Assembly (NCBI RefSeq): GCF_017573545.1
Contig: NZ_JAGEOK010000028.1
Location: 1 to 64,000 of the forward strand
Source: Actinomadura nitritigenes
GTDB lineage: Bacteria; Actinomycetota; Actinomycetes; Streptosporangiales; Streptosporangiaceae
Length of the DNA: 64,000 nt
Direction of reading: 5' to 3'
Within the stretch, counting starts at the first letter, position 1. Every line of letters starts with the position of its first letter. Position numbers and translations under genes: made by a program. Shown piece by piece: positions 8,710-16,729 of the stretch. The notes below the pieces were generated by a model, which was given only the letters and a program-made list of their open reading frames with translations, was not told where the DNA came from and ran no database searches.

Positions 8710-9534
8710 TCAGATGCCGCGCCGGAAACCCCGGATCGCGAGCGCGGCGGCGGCGGCGCCGACGGCCGCGCTGACCGCGAGGGCGGTGGCCGCGTCGGCG
8801 AGCGCCGGGCCGCCGAGCGCGAGGGCGCGCGCCGCCCGGATCCCGTAGGTGGCGGGGTTGGCGCCGGCGACCGCGCGCAGCCAGCCGGGCAGCGCGCTCG
8901 CCGGGACGAACGCCTCGGACGCGAAGATCAGCGGGAACGTCGCCAGCCCCGCGACGCTCTGCACCAGCTCGGTGTTCCGGATCCAGCAGGCGATGGCGAT
9001 GAAGATCCAGCCGAGGCAGCAGCCGACCGCGAGCGCGAGCGCCGCGGCGCCGAGCGCGCCGAACGGCCCGCCGGCCGGGCGGAACCCCAGCAGCGCCGCC
9101 GCGAGGACGAGCAGCAGCAGCTGCTGGAGCGCGCAGCGGACGGTGTCGGCGGCGCTGCGGGCGAGCAGCACCGACCCGGGCCAGATCGGCATCGACCGGA
9201 ACCGGGCGATGATCCCGTTCCGCATCTCCTGGGTGAGCCCGACCGCGGTGTTCAGCGCCGCCTGCATCGCCGACGTCACCATGATCGCCGGGACCAGGAA
9301 GTCGACGTAGCGGACGCCGGGCGGGAAGCCGGGCGCCCGCGCGACGCTGCCGAACAGCTGGCTGAACGTGCCGAGCATCAGCAGCGGCCCGAGCATGCTC
9401 GCGACGACGAGCCGCGGGTCGAGGACGAGCGCGCGCAGCGACCGCCCGGTGAGGACCCGCAGCTGCGTCCAGACCCCGGCGTCCTGCGGGGGCGCCGTGC
9501 GCGCGGTGTCCCGGGCGGGCGCGCCGACCGTCAC
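8710..9534 (-). CDS. ABC-2 type permease of the lasso operon
   Basis: 274 residues with six hydrophobic segments and the DrrB-like ABC-2 pattern (MLGTFSQLFG, MQAALNTAVGLTQEMRNGIIARFRSMP, FASEAFVPASALPGWLRA). The GTG start at 9534 overlaps the ATPase stop in a GTGA, so the two are probably translationally coupled and form a heteromeric exporter with the upstream ATPase. As the last genes of the lasso operon they probably export the mature peptide and confer self-protection (inferred from position). Confidence 0.88.
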   Translation of the reverse strand: MTVGAPARDTARTAPPQDAGVWTQLRVLTGRSLRALVLDPRLVVASMLGPLLMLGTFSQLFGSVARAPGFPPGVRYVDFLVPAIMVTSAMQAALNTAVGLTQEMRNGIIARFRSMPIWPGSVLLARSAADTVRCALQQLLLLVLAAALLGFRPAGGPFGALGAAALALAVGCCLGWIFIAIACWIRNTELVQSVAGLATFPLIFASEAFVPASALPGWLRAVAGANPATYGIRAARALALGGPALADAATALAVSAAVGAAAAALAIRGFRRGI

Positions 9535-10556
9535 GACGCGTTCCCCACCGCCGCGTCCCGCGCCGACGCGTCCGGCGCCGACACGGCTCCCGCCGACGCG
9601 TCCGGGCGGCGGGGCCCGATCAGCGACAGGTACACGTCGTCGAGGGTCGGCGCCGTCACGGCCAGCTCGTAGTCGCCCGCGACCTCGGCGTCCAGCGTCC
9701 GCGCGACGACCGCGAGATCGCGCGGGCCCGTCAGCGGGACGGCGAGGACGTCGCGGCGCGGGTCGTACTCCGGGCCGAGTCCCTCCAGGCGGAGCGCGCG
9801 GGCGGCGGCCCGCACGGCGTCCCGGCCGGAGAGCCGCGCGGTGGCGGTGCGCCCGCCGACGCGGGCCTTCAGGTCGGCGGGCGCACCGGTCGCGACGACC
9901 CGCCCGCCGGCGAGCACGGCGATGGTGTCGGCGAGCCGGTCCGCCTCGTCGAGGTACTGGGTGGTGAGCACGACGGTCGTCCCGTCCCGGACCAGGTCCT
10001 CGACGATCGCCCAGGTCGCGAGGCGGGCGGCCGGGTCCAGTCCGGTGGTGGGCTCGTCGAGGAACAGCACCTCGGGACGGCCCGTCAGGCTGGCCGCGAG
10101 GTCGAGGCGGCGCCGCATCCCGCCGGAGTAGCCGCGCACCGGCCGGTCGGCCGCGCCGGTCAGGTCGAACATCTCCAGCAGCTCGGCGGCGCGGCGGAGC
10201 GCGGCGCGCCGCCCCGTCCCGCGCAGCCGGGCGACCAGCACCAGGTTGTCGCGGCCGGAGATCTGCTCGTCGACGGCCGCGAACTGCCCGGTCAGCGCGA
10301 TCCGGCGGCGCACCTCCCGGGACTGCCGGACGACGTCGTACCCGGCGACGCGGGCGGTGCCGGCGGCCGGCCGGCACAGCGTCGCGAGCACGTTGACCAG
10401 CGTGGTCTTGCCGGCGCCGTTGTGGCCGAGCAGCCCGAGCACCGCGCCGGGCCGCGCGGCGACGCTCACCCCGTCCAGCGCCTGGACCGGCCCGAACCAC
10501 GTGCTGACGCCCACGGCCTCGATCGCGTACTCCGCCCGGCCGGGCGCGGCGGTCAC
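9531..10556 (-). CDS. DrrA-type ABC transporter ATPase of the lasso operon
   Basis: 341 residues. Walker A GHNGAGKTT near 44-52, signature YSGGM, Walker B VLFLDEPTTGLDP and switch His region (TTQYLDEADRLAD) are all present, so it should be active. The C-terminal extension (about 225-341) resembles DrrA-type drug-export ATPases. Both ends overlap neighbours by four bases (GTGA at 10553-10556 and at 9531-9534), which indicates tight coupling with MauE upstream and the permease downstream. Confidence 0.92.
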   Translation of the reverse strand: MTAAPGRAEYAIEAVGVSTWFGPVQALDGVSVAARPGAVLGLLGHNGAGKTTLVNVLATLCRPAAGTARVAGYDVVRQSREVRRRIALTGQFAAVDEQISGRDNLVLVARLRGTGRRAALRRAAELLEMFDLTGAADRPVRGYSGGMRRRLDLAASLTGRPEVLFLDEPTTGLDPAARLATWAIVEDLVRDGTTVVLTTQYLDEADRLADTIAVLAGGRVVATGAPADLKARVGGRTATARLSGRDAVRAAARALRLEGLGPEYDPRRDVLAVPLTGPRDLAVVARTLDAEVAGDYELAVTAPTLDDVYLSLIGPRRPDASAGAVSAPDASARDAAVGNAS

Positions 10557-11104
10557 CCCGCGCTCCGGGTCGGGGCGACCAGCCGCTTCATCAGCGCCGA
10601 GACGATCCGGTCGTACCAGCGGGTGAAGGCCCACGCGCCGACCGCGCCGGCGGCGACCGCCACCGCCGCTCCGGCGGGCCGCCCGACCGGGACGGGCGCG
10701 CCCGCGACGGCGCCGGGCAGCGCGGCGGCGAGCAGCAGCAGGTTCCGGACGATCATCGCCTGCCCCATCACCGAGCCCTTCGAGCCGAAGCAGCGGCATT
10801 CGGCGAAGACGCCGCCGCGGACGGCGCGCACCACGATGCCGATGAACAGGACGAGCAGGGCGGACGCCAGCGCGAACCCGGCGCGGACCGCGGGCGGCAG
10901 CGCCAGCAGCACGGCCGCCGTCCCCTCGCCCGCGACGACCAGCGCGCCCGCCGGGACCGCGACCCGCTCCGGCAGGATCGCGAGCTGCCGGATCGACCCG
11001 GTGAACCCGCGGAACCGCGCCGCGCCGCGCGCCTTCCCGACGAACGCGGCGGCGAAAACCGTGAGGATCAGCGCCCGGCAGCCGAGCAGCACCAGGTCCG
11101 TCAT
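10553..11104 (-). CDS. MauE/DoxX-like membrane protein in lasso operon
   Basis: 183 residues with about four or five membrane segments. The MauE-type pattern (FVGKARGAARFRGF near 21-34; AECRCFGSKGSVM near 101-113, giving a Cys-X-Cys at C103/C105) is visible. MauE is implicated in disulfide formation during methylamine dehydrogenase maturation. The predicted lasso core has two tail cysteines, so a role in forming or handling that disulfide is a reasonable inference. The start ATG at 11104 overlaps the B2 stop (ATGA) and its own stop overlaps the ATPase start. Confidence 0.85.
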   Translation of the reverse strand: MTDLVLLGCRALILTVFAAAFVGKARGAARFRGFTGSIRQLAILPERVAVPAGALVVAGEGTAAVLLALPPAVRAGFALASALLVLFIGIVVRAVRGGVFAECRCFGSKGSVMGQAMIVRNLLLLAAALPGAVAGAPVPVGRPAGAAVAVAAGAVGAWAFTRWYDRIVSALMKRLVAPTRSAG

Positions 11105-11535
11105 CGGTCCGCCTGCGCGCTGCCGGGCGCCGCGACCACCATCGTCTTGGCGAACGCCGGCACCTCGGCGCGCTCGCCGACCGGCACCCCGTCCGCCTCC
11201 ACCCAGGCGTGCGCGCGGAACGGCTCCATGCGGACGCCCGTGCACCAGTCCGGCCACGTCCCGCCCGCGCGGCACAGCAGCACCGTCGCGAGGGACCGCT
11301 GCAGGCAGCCCTGCCCGGCGCACTGGACGCTCACCGTCACCACCGCCTGCCGTGCCGCGAGCGCCTCCTCCCCCGACGCGGGACGCGCGCCCCGCCGCAG
11401 GAAGGCGAGGACGCGGCGCAGCCGGCGCGGCGGCAGCGCCGCGATCAGCCGGGCGGCGCCCACCGCGGCGCGGGCCCCGGCCCGCCGCCGCCGCGTCAGC
11501 CGGACGGGCGGCTCCAGCGCGACCGGCATCGTCAC
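11101..11535 (-). CDS. Lasso peptide B2 leader peptidase (transglutaminase-like)
   Basis: 144 residues. The C-terminal half matches the lasso B2 / McjB C-terminal fold, with candidate catalytic Cys77 (QGCLQRSLATVLLCR), His109 (FRAHAWVE) and Asp115. The arginine-rich N-terminal half is usual for split B2 proteins. It is predicted to cut the leader from the precursor once B1 has delivered it, next to the ATP-dependent cyclase. The GTG at 11535 overlaps the B1 stop (GTGA). Confidence 0.92.
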   Translation of the reverse strand: MTMPVALEPPVRLTRRRRAGARAAVGAARLIAALPPRRLRRVLAFLRRGARPASGEEALAARQAVVTVSVQCAGQGCLQRSLATVLLCRAGGTWPDWCTGVRMEPFRAHAWVEADGVPVGERAEVPAFAKTMVVAAPGSAQADR

Positions 11536-11819
11536 GGCGCCATCACCTCGGCGTCGCGGAGCGTCCGGACGAACGCGGCGACGTCCGCGGTGACCCGCTC
11601 CGCCGCGTCCGGGTGCCGGGCCCGCAGCTCGCGGACGGCGTCGTCGACGGTCCCGCCGTCCAGCAGCAGCCGGATCACGGTGGTGCCGGTCGCGTTCAGC
11701 GCCCAGTAGCGGCCGGTGCGCTCGTCCAGCAGCACCGTGCCGTGCTCGGTCTCGGTCATCGTCACATGGGGCGACAGCGACGCCCCGGGAGTCACGGGCA
11801 TCTCGGGCCTCCGGTTCAT
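11532..11819 (-). CDS. Lasso peptide B1, PqqD-like leader-binding (RRE) protein
   Basis: 95 residues with the PqqD-type order: an N-terminal strand region (SPHVTMTETEHGTVLLDERTGRYWALNATGTTVIRLLLDG) followed by helices (TVDDAVRELRARHPDAAERV, VAAFVRTLRDAEVM). B1 proteins bind the conserved leader motif of the precursor and present it to B2. The ATG at 11819 overlaps the cyclase stop in an ATGA, which settles the start. Confidence 0.92.
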   Translation of the reverse strand: MNRRPEMPVTPGASLSPHVTMTETEHGTVLLDERTGRYWALNATGTTVIRLLLDGGTVDDAVRELRARHPDAAERVTADVAAFVRTLRDAEVMAP

Positions 11820-13639
11820 GAGTGCGGGACGCGGTTCGATGGGTGCGGGACGCGGTCGCGCTCGACGGCGCGCAGCCACGTCTCGCAGGCGAACGTGCTG
11901 ATCAGCGGCATCAGGGTCAGGGACGAGGGCGGCGGCGCCTCCAGCACGGCGCGCAGCGCCGCGGGGTCGACGAGCCCGAGCCGCGCGAGGCGCATGTCGT
12001 CGCCGCACAGGCCGAGCAGGTCGGCGCGGTGCCGGCGCAGGCTGTCGTAGGCCTCCGCGCTGTACTCCGACTTCGTCGCCCGCCCGAGGATCCGGGCCGG
12101 GACGATGCCGGCCATCGCGGCGGACAGGACGGGCTTGTAGCGGTCGGGCATCGTCGTGTCCCGCAGGCGGACGGCGAGCGCCGCCTCGATGACCCGGTCG
12201 TCGACGAACGGCGCGTGCCAGGCCACGCCCTCCCGGGAGGTGAGCCGGTCGACGCGGCGGATCGTGTCGCCGCAGAGCCGGGCGTCCTGCAGCGCGGCGT
12301 GCTGCCCGCGCAGCGGCGCGAGCGGTTCGACGCCGGAGGCGCCGATCCGCCGGAACAGGGTCTGCGCCGCGCCGGCGGCGTCCGCGGTCGCCCACGGCGG
12401 CAGCCGGTAGGCGATCCCCCAGCCGAACGCGGGCGCGCCGCCGACCTCGCGGACCGGGTCGGTGAGCGTGCCGGCGGACGCGGCGAGCCACCCGCCGAAC
12501 GTGTCGCCGTTCAGCAGCGCCCGCACCGCGGGCAGCAGCCGCCACCGGTACATCGCCCGGTAGGCGCGCAGGTGCCGGACGGCGCCGCCGCCCCGCGTCC
12601 GCGCGAGCGTGTGCAGGTTGAGCGGGTTGCCGAGGAACAGCTCGTCGCCGCCGTGGCCGGTCAGGTGGGACGCGGAGCCGGCGGCGGCGACGCGGCGGGC
12701 CAGGTGGGTCAGCCGGGCCCGGGTCCGGATCCAGGCGAAGGGCCCCTCGACGTCCGGCTCCGGATCGGGTGCGGCGATCCCGTCGAACCAGGTGGGGGCG
12801 GTGTCGCGGGCCAGCACCAGGTGCTCGGCGGACGGCAGGTCCGCGGCGGCGAGCCGCGCCCAGTGCCGGTCCTCGTCGGCGTGGTCGACGGCCTCCCAGC
12901 GGGTCGTGACGAGCCGGTCCGCGTCGGCGGCGGCGAGGAAGCACAGGCTGGTGGAGTCCATCCCGCCGGACAGGTCCGCGCTGATCGTCTTGACGCCCCG
13001 CGCGCGCACGGCGACCGCGTCGCGCAGCGCCCGCCGGACGCGGCGCGCCCCGTCGGCGAGCGGCAGGTGCGGCTCCGGCGGCGTCCACCACCGGACCGGG
13101 CGGCCCCGGCCGTCGGCGCCGATCTCGAGGTAGCAGCCGGCGGGGACGGCCTCGATGCCCGTCCACAGCGGCGTCTCGCTGATCGGCCACGGCGGCCACG
13201 GCGCGACGAGCCGGGCCGCGAGCAATTCCTCGTCCACCCGGTGGTCGCCCGGCAGGGACGTTGGCGCGGACGCGGCGACGGTCACCCCGCCGAGCGAGGT
13301 GTGGAAGACCTGCCGCACGGTCGACACGCTGCCCTGCACCCGGATGCGCCCGTCGACGGACGCGACGAGGTGGAAGCTCCCCGCGAGCCGCCCGCACAGC
13401 GCGTCCAGGTCCCGTACGGAGCGGACGCGGGCGAGCACGCGTTCCAGCTCGTCCGGCGCCGTGTCGGCGGGCCCGAACAGCACGACGCGATCGCGCCCGC
13501 ACGCGGCGGACACGACGCTCTCCCTCTCCCAGCGTCCGACGATCCAGGGGCGGCCCGACGCGTGCTCGAACCGCGAAGCGGCCGGGCCCGCCATCGCGGC
13601 GGCCGCGGCCGTGTCCGGAAGGACGCGGAACTCCACCAT
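11816..13639 (-). CDS. Lasso peptide macrolactam synthetase (asparagine-synthetase-like)
   Basis: 607 residues. The N-terminal half (about 1-190) is a glutaminase-like domain without an N-terminal catalytic Cys; the C-terminal half is the ATP-dependent synthetase with the pyrophosphatase motif SGGMDS at 224-229 and LTGHGGDELFLGNPLN. It should adenylate the Glu8 side chain of the core and let Gly1 attack it. The start is the ATG at 13639, which has a GGGAAGAGGGA ribosome site; an upstream in-frame ATG at 13744 would overlap the precursor gene. It follows the precursor by 86 bases containing a strong hairpin. Confidence 0.93.
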   Translation of the reverse strand: MVEFRVLPDTAAAAAMAGPAASRFEHASGRPWIVGRWERESVVSAACGRDRVVLFGPADTAPDELERVLARVRSVRDLDALCGRLAGSFHLVASVDGRIRVQGSVSTVRQVFHTSLGGVTVAASAPTSLPGDHRVDEELLAARLVAPWPPWPISETPLWTGIEAVPAGCYLEIGADGRGRPVRWWTPPEPHLPLADGARRVRRALRDAVAVRARGVKTISADLSGGMDSTSLCFLAAADADRLVTTRWEAVDHADEDRHWARLAAADLPSAEHLVLARDTAPTWFDGIAAPDPEPDVEGPFAWIRTRARLTHLARRVAAAGSASHLTGHGGDELFLGNPLNLHTLARTRGGGAVRHLRAYRAMYRWRLLPAVRALLNGDTFGGWLAASAGTLTDPVREVGGAPAFGWGIAYRLPPWATADAAGAAQTLFRRIGASGVEPLAPLRGQHAALQDARLCGDTIRRVDRLTSREGVAWHAPFVDDRVIEAALAVRLRDTTMPDRYKPVLSAAMAGIVPARILGRATKSEYSAEAYDSLRRHRADLLGLCGDDMRLARLGLVDPAALRAVLEAPPPSSLTLMPLISTFACETWLRAVERDRVPHPSNRVPHS

Positions 13640-13661
13640 TCCCTCTTCCCTTTCACCGGGC

Positions 13662-13693
13662 GTGCCGGCGCCGGGGCGAACCGGCGCCGGCAC
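13662..13693 (-). terminator. Hairpin between lasso precursor and cyclase genes
   Basis: A perfect 13-bp inverted repeat (13662-13674 and 13681-13693, arms CCGGCGCCGGCAC) with a 6-base loop lies in the 86-base gap between precursor stop and cyclase start. No T-run follows in the direction of transcription, so it probably allows partial read-through or protects the 3' end of a short precursor mRNA. Confidence 0.75.
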
Positions 13694-13725
13694 TTCCGTT
13701 CCGAGCCGACGGGCCGCGCGATCCG

Positions 13726-13851
13726 TCAGCAGAGCATGACGCACGACCAGTCGGCCTCGAATCCCCAGCTCGGCCGGCCGAGGGTCAGCTCGGCGAAGCC
13801 ACCGACCTCCATCAGGGCGGGCGGCTCGTAAGCCGCCACCTTCTGCTGCAT
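13726..13851 (-). CDS. Lasso peptide precursor, LP2006-like (class IV type)
   Basis: 41 residues. The leader (1-24) carries the lasso pattern Y8-x-x-P11-x-L13-x-x-x-G17-x-F19-x-x-x-T23, with Thr at position -2. The predicted 17-residue core is GRPSWGFEADWSCVMLC (25-41): Gly1 and Glu8 are spaced for an 8-residue macrolactam, and Cys13 and Cys17 could form a tail disulfide. From memory LP2006 of Nocardiopsis alba is GRPNWGFENDWSCVRVC, so 13 of 17 positions agree (changes N4S, N9A, R15M, V16L). The ATG at 13851 has a GGGAGGG ribosome site; an in-frame upstream start at 13911 lacks leader character. It is the first gene of the operon. Confidence 0.95.
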   Translation of the reverse strand: MQQKVAAYEPPALMEVGGFAELTLGRPSWGFEADWSCVMLC

Positions 13852-13904
13852 GGAAACACCCTCCCTGCGAACCGGAGCGGCCCCGGATGGGCCTCCCCGT
13901 TGCG

Positions 13905-13945
13905 CTACCACATTAGGAGGAAGGTCATTTCACTTACCTTGCAGT
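13905..13945. promoter_or_regulatory. AT-rich divergent control region of the lasso operon
   Basis: The 183-bp gap between the lasso precursor and the flavin monooxygenase contains an unusually AT-rich block, with an inverted repeat AAGGT (13921-13925), ten bases, then ACCTT (13936-13940). Promoters for one or both divergent units are expected here. I could not fit convincing -35/-10 boxes or SARP-type heptamers. Confidence 0.4.
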
Positions 13946-14034
13946 TGGCTCTCAGCGGAGCCGGGCGGTATTGAGATCGCCTGTTCCCGGCGCGACCATC
14001 GGCAGGGAGAAAGAACCGATCGAAGGAGCCGGCG

Positions 14035-15033
14035 ATGACGATTCTCTCCATCCTCGACACCGCGCCCGTGTGGCAGGGCTCGTCGCCGTCGCGGGCGCTG
14101 CGGGAGACCCTGCGGACGGCGCCGGAGGCCGAGCGGATGGGGTACCACCGGTACTGGGTCGCCGAGCACCACAACGCCCCGTTCATCGCCAGCTGCGCGC
14201 CGCCGGTGCTCGTCGCGCTGCTCGCGGCCGCCACGTCCCGGATGCGGGTCGGCTCCGGCGGCGTGATGCTGCCGAACCATCCGCCGCTGGTCGTCGCCGA
14301 GCAGTTCGGGACGCTGGTGGCGCTGCACCCGGACCGCGTCGACCTCGGCGTCGGCCGGTCCCCCGGCACGGACATGACCACGGCGAGGGCGCTGCGCCGG
14401 GTCAGCAGCCCGCCCGGGTCGGAGGCGTACCGGGAGCAGGTCCGCGAGCTGGTCGGGCTCCTGTCGCCGCGGCCCGGCGACCCGGTCGTCGCGGTCCCGG
14501 CGGCGGGCGGCGCGCCGGACGTGTGGCTGCTCGGGTCGAGCGTCGAGAACGGCCGTTTCGCCGGGGAGCTGGGGCTGCCGTTCGCGTTCGCGCACCACAT
14601 CCGCCCGCAGAACGCCGAGCCCGCGCTCCGCGCCTACCGCGACGCCTTCCGGCCGTCGGCCGCGTTCCCGGAACCGCGAACGCTCCTCGCCGCGTCGGTC
14701 ATCGTCGCCGATTCCACCGAGCGCGCGGAATGGCTCTCCGGGCCGTCCAAAGTGATCGTGGCGCAGTCCTTGCGGGGCATCCGGAACGGACCGAACGTCA
14801 CCCCCGAGGACGCCGCGAAACTCCATTGGACGGCCGACGAGGACGCGGTTCTCCGCGAACGCATGGCGCACCATGTGATCGGCGATCCGGAAACCGTCCG
14901 GGAACGCCTCACCGAACTGCTCGCCCGGACGGGTTCCGACGAACTCATGGTGCTGACGCTCGTCCACGATTTCGACGAGCGGCTGCGCTCCTACGAACTG
15001 CTCGCCAAGGCGATGTCCGCCGGAAATCCCTGA
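14035..15033 (+). CDS. LLM-class flavin-dependent monooxygenase
   Basis: 332 residues, a bacterial-luciferase-like single-subunit oxidoreductase: N-terminal SILDTAPVWQG, RYWVAEHHNAP near 40-50, VGSGGVMLPNHPPLVVAEQFGTL near 74-96, and DLGVGRSPGTD. It should use reduced FMN or F420. The ATG at 14035 has a GAAGGAG ribosome site. It is divergent from the lasso precursor and may be unrelated; an oxidative tailoring role is possible but unsupported, and homologues are common outside RiPP clusters. The 3' end carries a small direct repeat of ATCCCTGACGGT (starts near 15025 and 15045). Confidence 0.85.
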   Translation: MTILSILDTAPVWQGSSPSRALRETLRTAPEAERMGYHRYWVAEHHNAPFIASCAPPVLVALLAAATSRMRVGSGGVMLPNHPPLVVAEQFGTLVALHPDRVDLGVGRSPGTDMTTARALRRVSSPPGSEAYREQVRELVGLLSPRPGDPVVAVPAAGGAPDVWLLGSSVENGRFAGELGLPFAFAHHIRPQNAEPALRAYRDAFRPSAAFPEPRTLLAASVIVADSTERAEWLSGPSKVIVAQSLRGIRNGPNVTPEDAAKLHWTADEDAVLRERMAHHVIGDPETVRERLTELLARTGSDELMVLTLVHDFDERLRSYELLAKAMSAGNP

Positions 15034-15057
15034 CGGTCCCCGGAGATCCCTGACGGT

Positions 15058-15831
15058 TCAGAGTGAAAGGACCGAATGGTCGTCGCGCAGGATCGCCGTC
15101 TGGAGGCGGCGGAGTTCGAGATCGGGGTCGACGCCGAACTCGGTGCGCAGCTGCGAGCTGACCTTCCGGTACGCCGCCAGCGCCTCCACGCGGCGGCCCG
15201 ACCGGGACAGCGCCAGCATCAGCTGCCACCAGAGCCGCTCCCGGAACGGGTACCGGTCGGTCAGCGCGCGCAGCTCCCCGACCATCTCGTCGTGCTCGCC
15301 GAGCGCCAGCCCCACCTCGCACCGCCACTCCACCGCCCGCAGGTACTCCTCCGTCAGCCGCGGCACCTCCGTCTGCTGGAGGGCGTCGGACCGGACGTTC
15401 GCCAGGACGGGCCCGCGCCACAGCGCCAGCGCCTCCCGCAGCCGCGCCGACTGGACGGCGAGGTCGCGCCGCTCCCCCGCGGCGGCGGCCTCGCGCATCA
15501 GCGCGCGGAAGCGCAGCAGGTCCAGCCCGCCGGGTCCGAGATCCAGGACGTAGCCGCCGGAGGAGGTGGCGAGCAGCCCCGCTGAGCCGGGCGCGTGCCG
15601 GTCGAGCCACTGCCGCAGCCGGGACACGCAGGAGTACAGCGCGCCGCGCGGCCGGTCCGGCAGCCGGTCCCCCCACAGGTGGTCCAGCAGCTGCTCGAGC
15701 TGGACGACCTCCCCAGCGTTCAGCGCCAGCACGGCGAGCAGCACCCGCTGCCCGCCCTTCGGCAGCTCCACGCGCCGGCCCTCCACGGCCGCCTCCAGCG
15801 GCCCGAGCACCTTGAGACCGACCCCGTTCAT
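15058..15831 (-). CDS. SARP-family transcriptional activator (AfsR/BTAD type)
   Basis: 257 residues: an OmpR-like winged-helix DNA-binding domain (about 1-95, with LPKGGQRVLLAVLALNAGEVV and YVLDL) followed by a bacterial transcriptional activation domain (about 100-250, LWRGPVLANVRSDALQQTEVPRL, YPFRERLWWQLMLALSRSGRRVEALAAYR). This is the length of a minimal SARP, which usually activates a nearby antibiotic cluster. It is close enough to be the activator of the lasso operon (inference). A G-rich ribosome site precedes the ATG at 15831. Confidence 0.88.
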   Translation of the reverse strand: MNGVGLKVLGPLEAAVEGRRVELPKGGQRVLLAVLALNAGEVVQLEQLLDHLWGDRLPDRPRGALYSCVSRLRQWLDRHAPGSAGLLATSSGGYVLDLGPGGLDLLRFRALMREAAAAGERRDLAVQSARLREALALWRGPVLANVRSDALQQTEVPRLTEEYLRAVEWRCEVGLALGEHDEMVGELRALTDRYPFRERLWWQLMLALSRSGRRVEALAAYRKVSSQLRTEFGVDPDLELRRLQTAILRDDHSVLSL

Positions 15832-16111
15832 GTGGTTCCCCCCTGCGTCGGTACGGCTGCTTCGGCCGTACGGCTCAGTTTGCGCAGAGTCGGGTCGCCT
15901 GTCATGACGGTCGTTCGGGGGTCATGGACCCCGCGCCGCCGGGGCCGCCCGGCGTCACCGGCGGGCCAATCAAAACTCTCTATGACGGGACGGTCTCGCT
16001 CAGTAAGATCGAGGGGTTGTCGCTCCCCGCACCGTCCCGCCCGCCTTCGCCTGTCCGCCCCCGCCTGCACGCACGCTCCCCGCCCTGAACGAAGGTCTGA
16101 CCCGCTCCCCG
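15832..16111. other. Intergenic region between SARP and orphan regulator
   Basis: 280 bp between two divergent starts. The only feature I see is a short AT-rich patch at about 15966-15985 (CAATCAAAACTCTCTATGAC) amid GC-rich sequence, where a promoter is plausible. No small gene, repeat or terminator was found. Confidence 0.4.
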
Positions 16112-16729
16112 ATGGCTCCCACCCGCCGAGTCACCGTCGCCGTCGTCGACGACCACGACGTGGTGCTGTCCGGCGTCCGCGCCTGGATCGACGGCGACCC
16201 CCGCCCCATCGAGATCGTGGACACCGCCACCAGCATCGACGGGCTCGACCCGCGCGTCACCGCCGACGTCCTGGTCATCGACCCGCGGACGGGCGGCGAG
16301 CCGGCGTTCGAGCGGATCGCCGCGCTCGCCGCGGCCGGGCGCCGCATCGTCGTCTTCTCCCAGCAGGCCGACTGCGACCTCGCCCGCCGGGCCGAGCTGG
16401 CGGGCGCCCGCGCGTTCGTCCGCAAGGAGTCCGCCGAGGGGCAGCGCCGCCTGGTGGAGGCCATCCTCGCCGTGGCCGACGACGCCCCCGCCCCCCGCGA
16501 GCCGGACCCCTGCCGCCCGCAGTTCTCCGAGCAGGAGCTGCGGACGATGCGGCTGTGGCTGGGCGGCCTCACCCGCGCCGCCGTCGCCCGCAAGATGGGC
16601 ATCAGCGAGCACACGGTCAAGCAGTACCTCGCGCGCGCCCGGGAGAAGTACGCCAGGGCCGGCCGCGACGCCTCCAACCGCATCGCGCTGTACCGCGAAG
16701 CCCGCCGCGACGGCCTGCTCGACGACTAG
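16112..16729 (+). CDS. Orphan NarL/FixJ-type response regulator
   Basis: 205 residues. The receiver domain has the acidic pair D13-D14, phospho-acceptor D57 (VLVIDPRTGG) and a Lys in FVRKES. The LuxR-type HTH is near 145-200 (LRTMRLWLGGLTRAAVARKMGISEHTVKQYLARAREKY). No kinase gene is adjacent, so its partner is elsewhere or it acts without phosphorylation. It is divergent from the SARP gene. The receiver is short and somewhat divergent after the D57 strand. Confidence 0.82.
   Translation: MAPTRRVTVAVVDDHDVVLSGVRAWIDGDPRPIEIVDTATSIDGLDPRVTADVLVIDPRTGGEPAFERIAALAAAGRRIVVFSQQADCDLARRAELAGARAFVRKESAEGQRRLVEAILAVADDAPAPREPDPCRPQFSEQELRTMRLWLGGLTRAAVARKMGISEHTVKQYLARAREKYARAGRDASNRIALYREARRDGLLDD

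Noticed and set aside
13735..13780. Ring closure at core Asp10 instead of Glu8 in the lasso core
   Set aside because: Rings of 7-9 residues are the known range; Glu8 fits and matches the LP2006 pattern, Asp10 would give a 10-residue ring.
14035..15033. Flavin monooxygenase as a definite lasso tailoring enzyme
   Set aside because: It is divergent from the operon and of a very common family; no sequence feature links it to the peptide.
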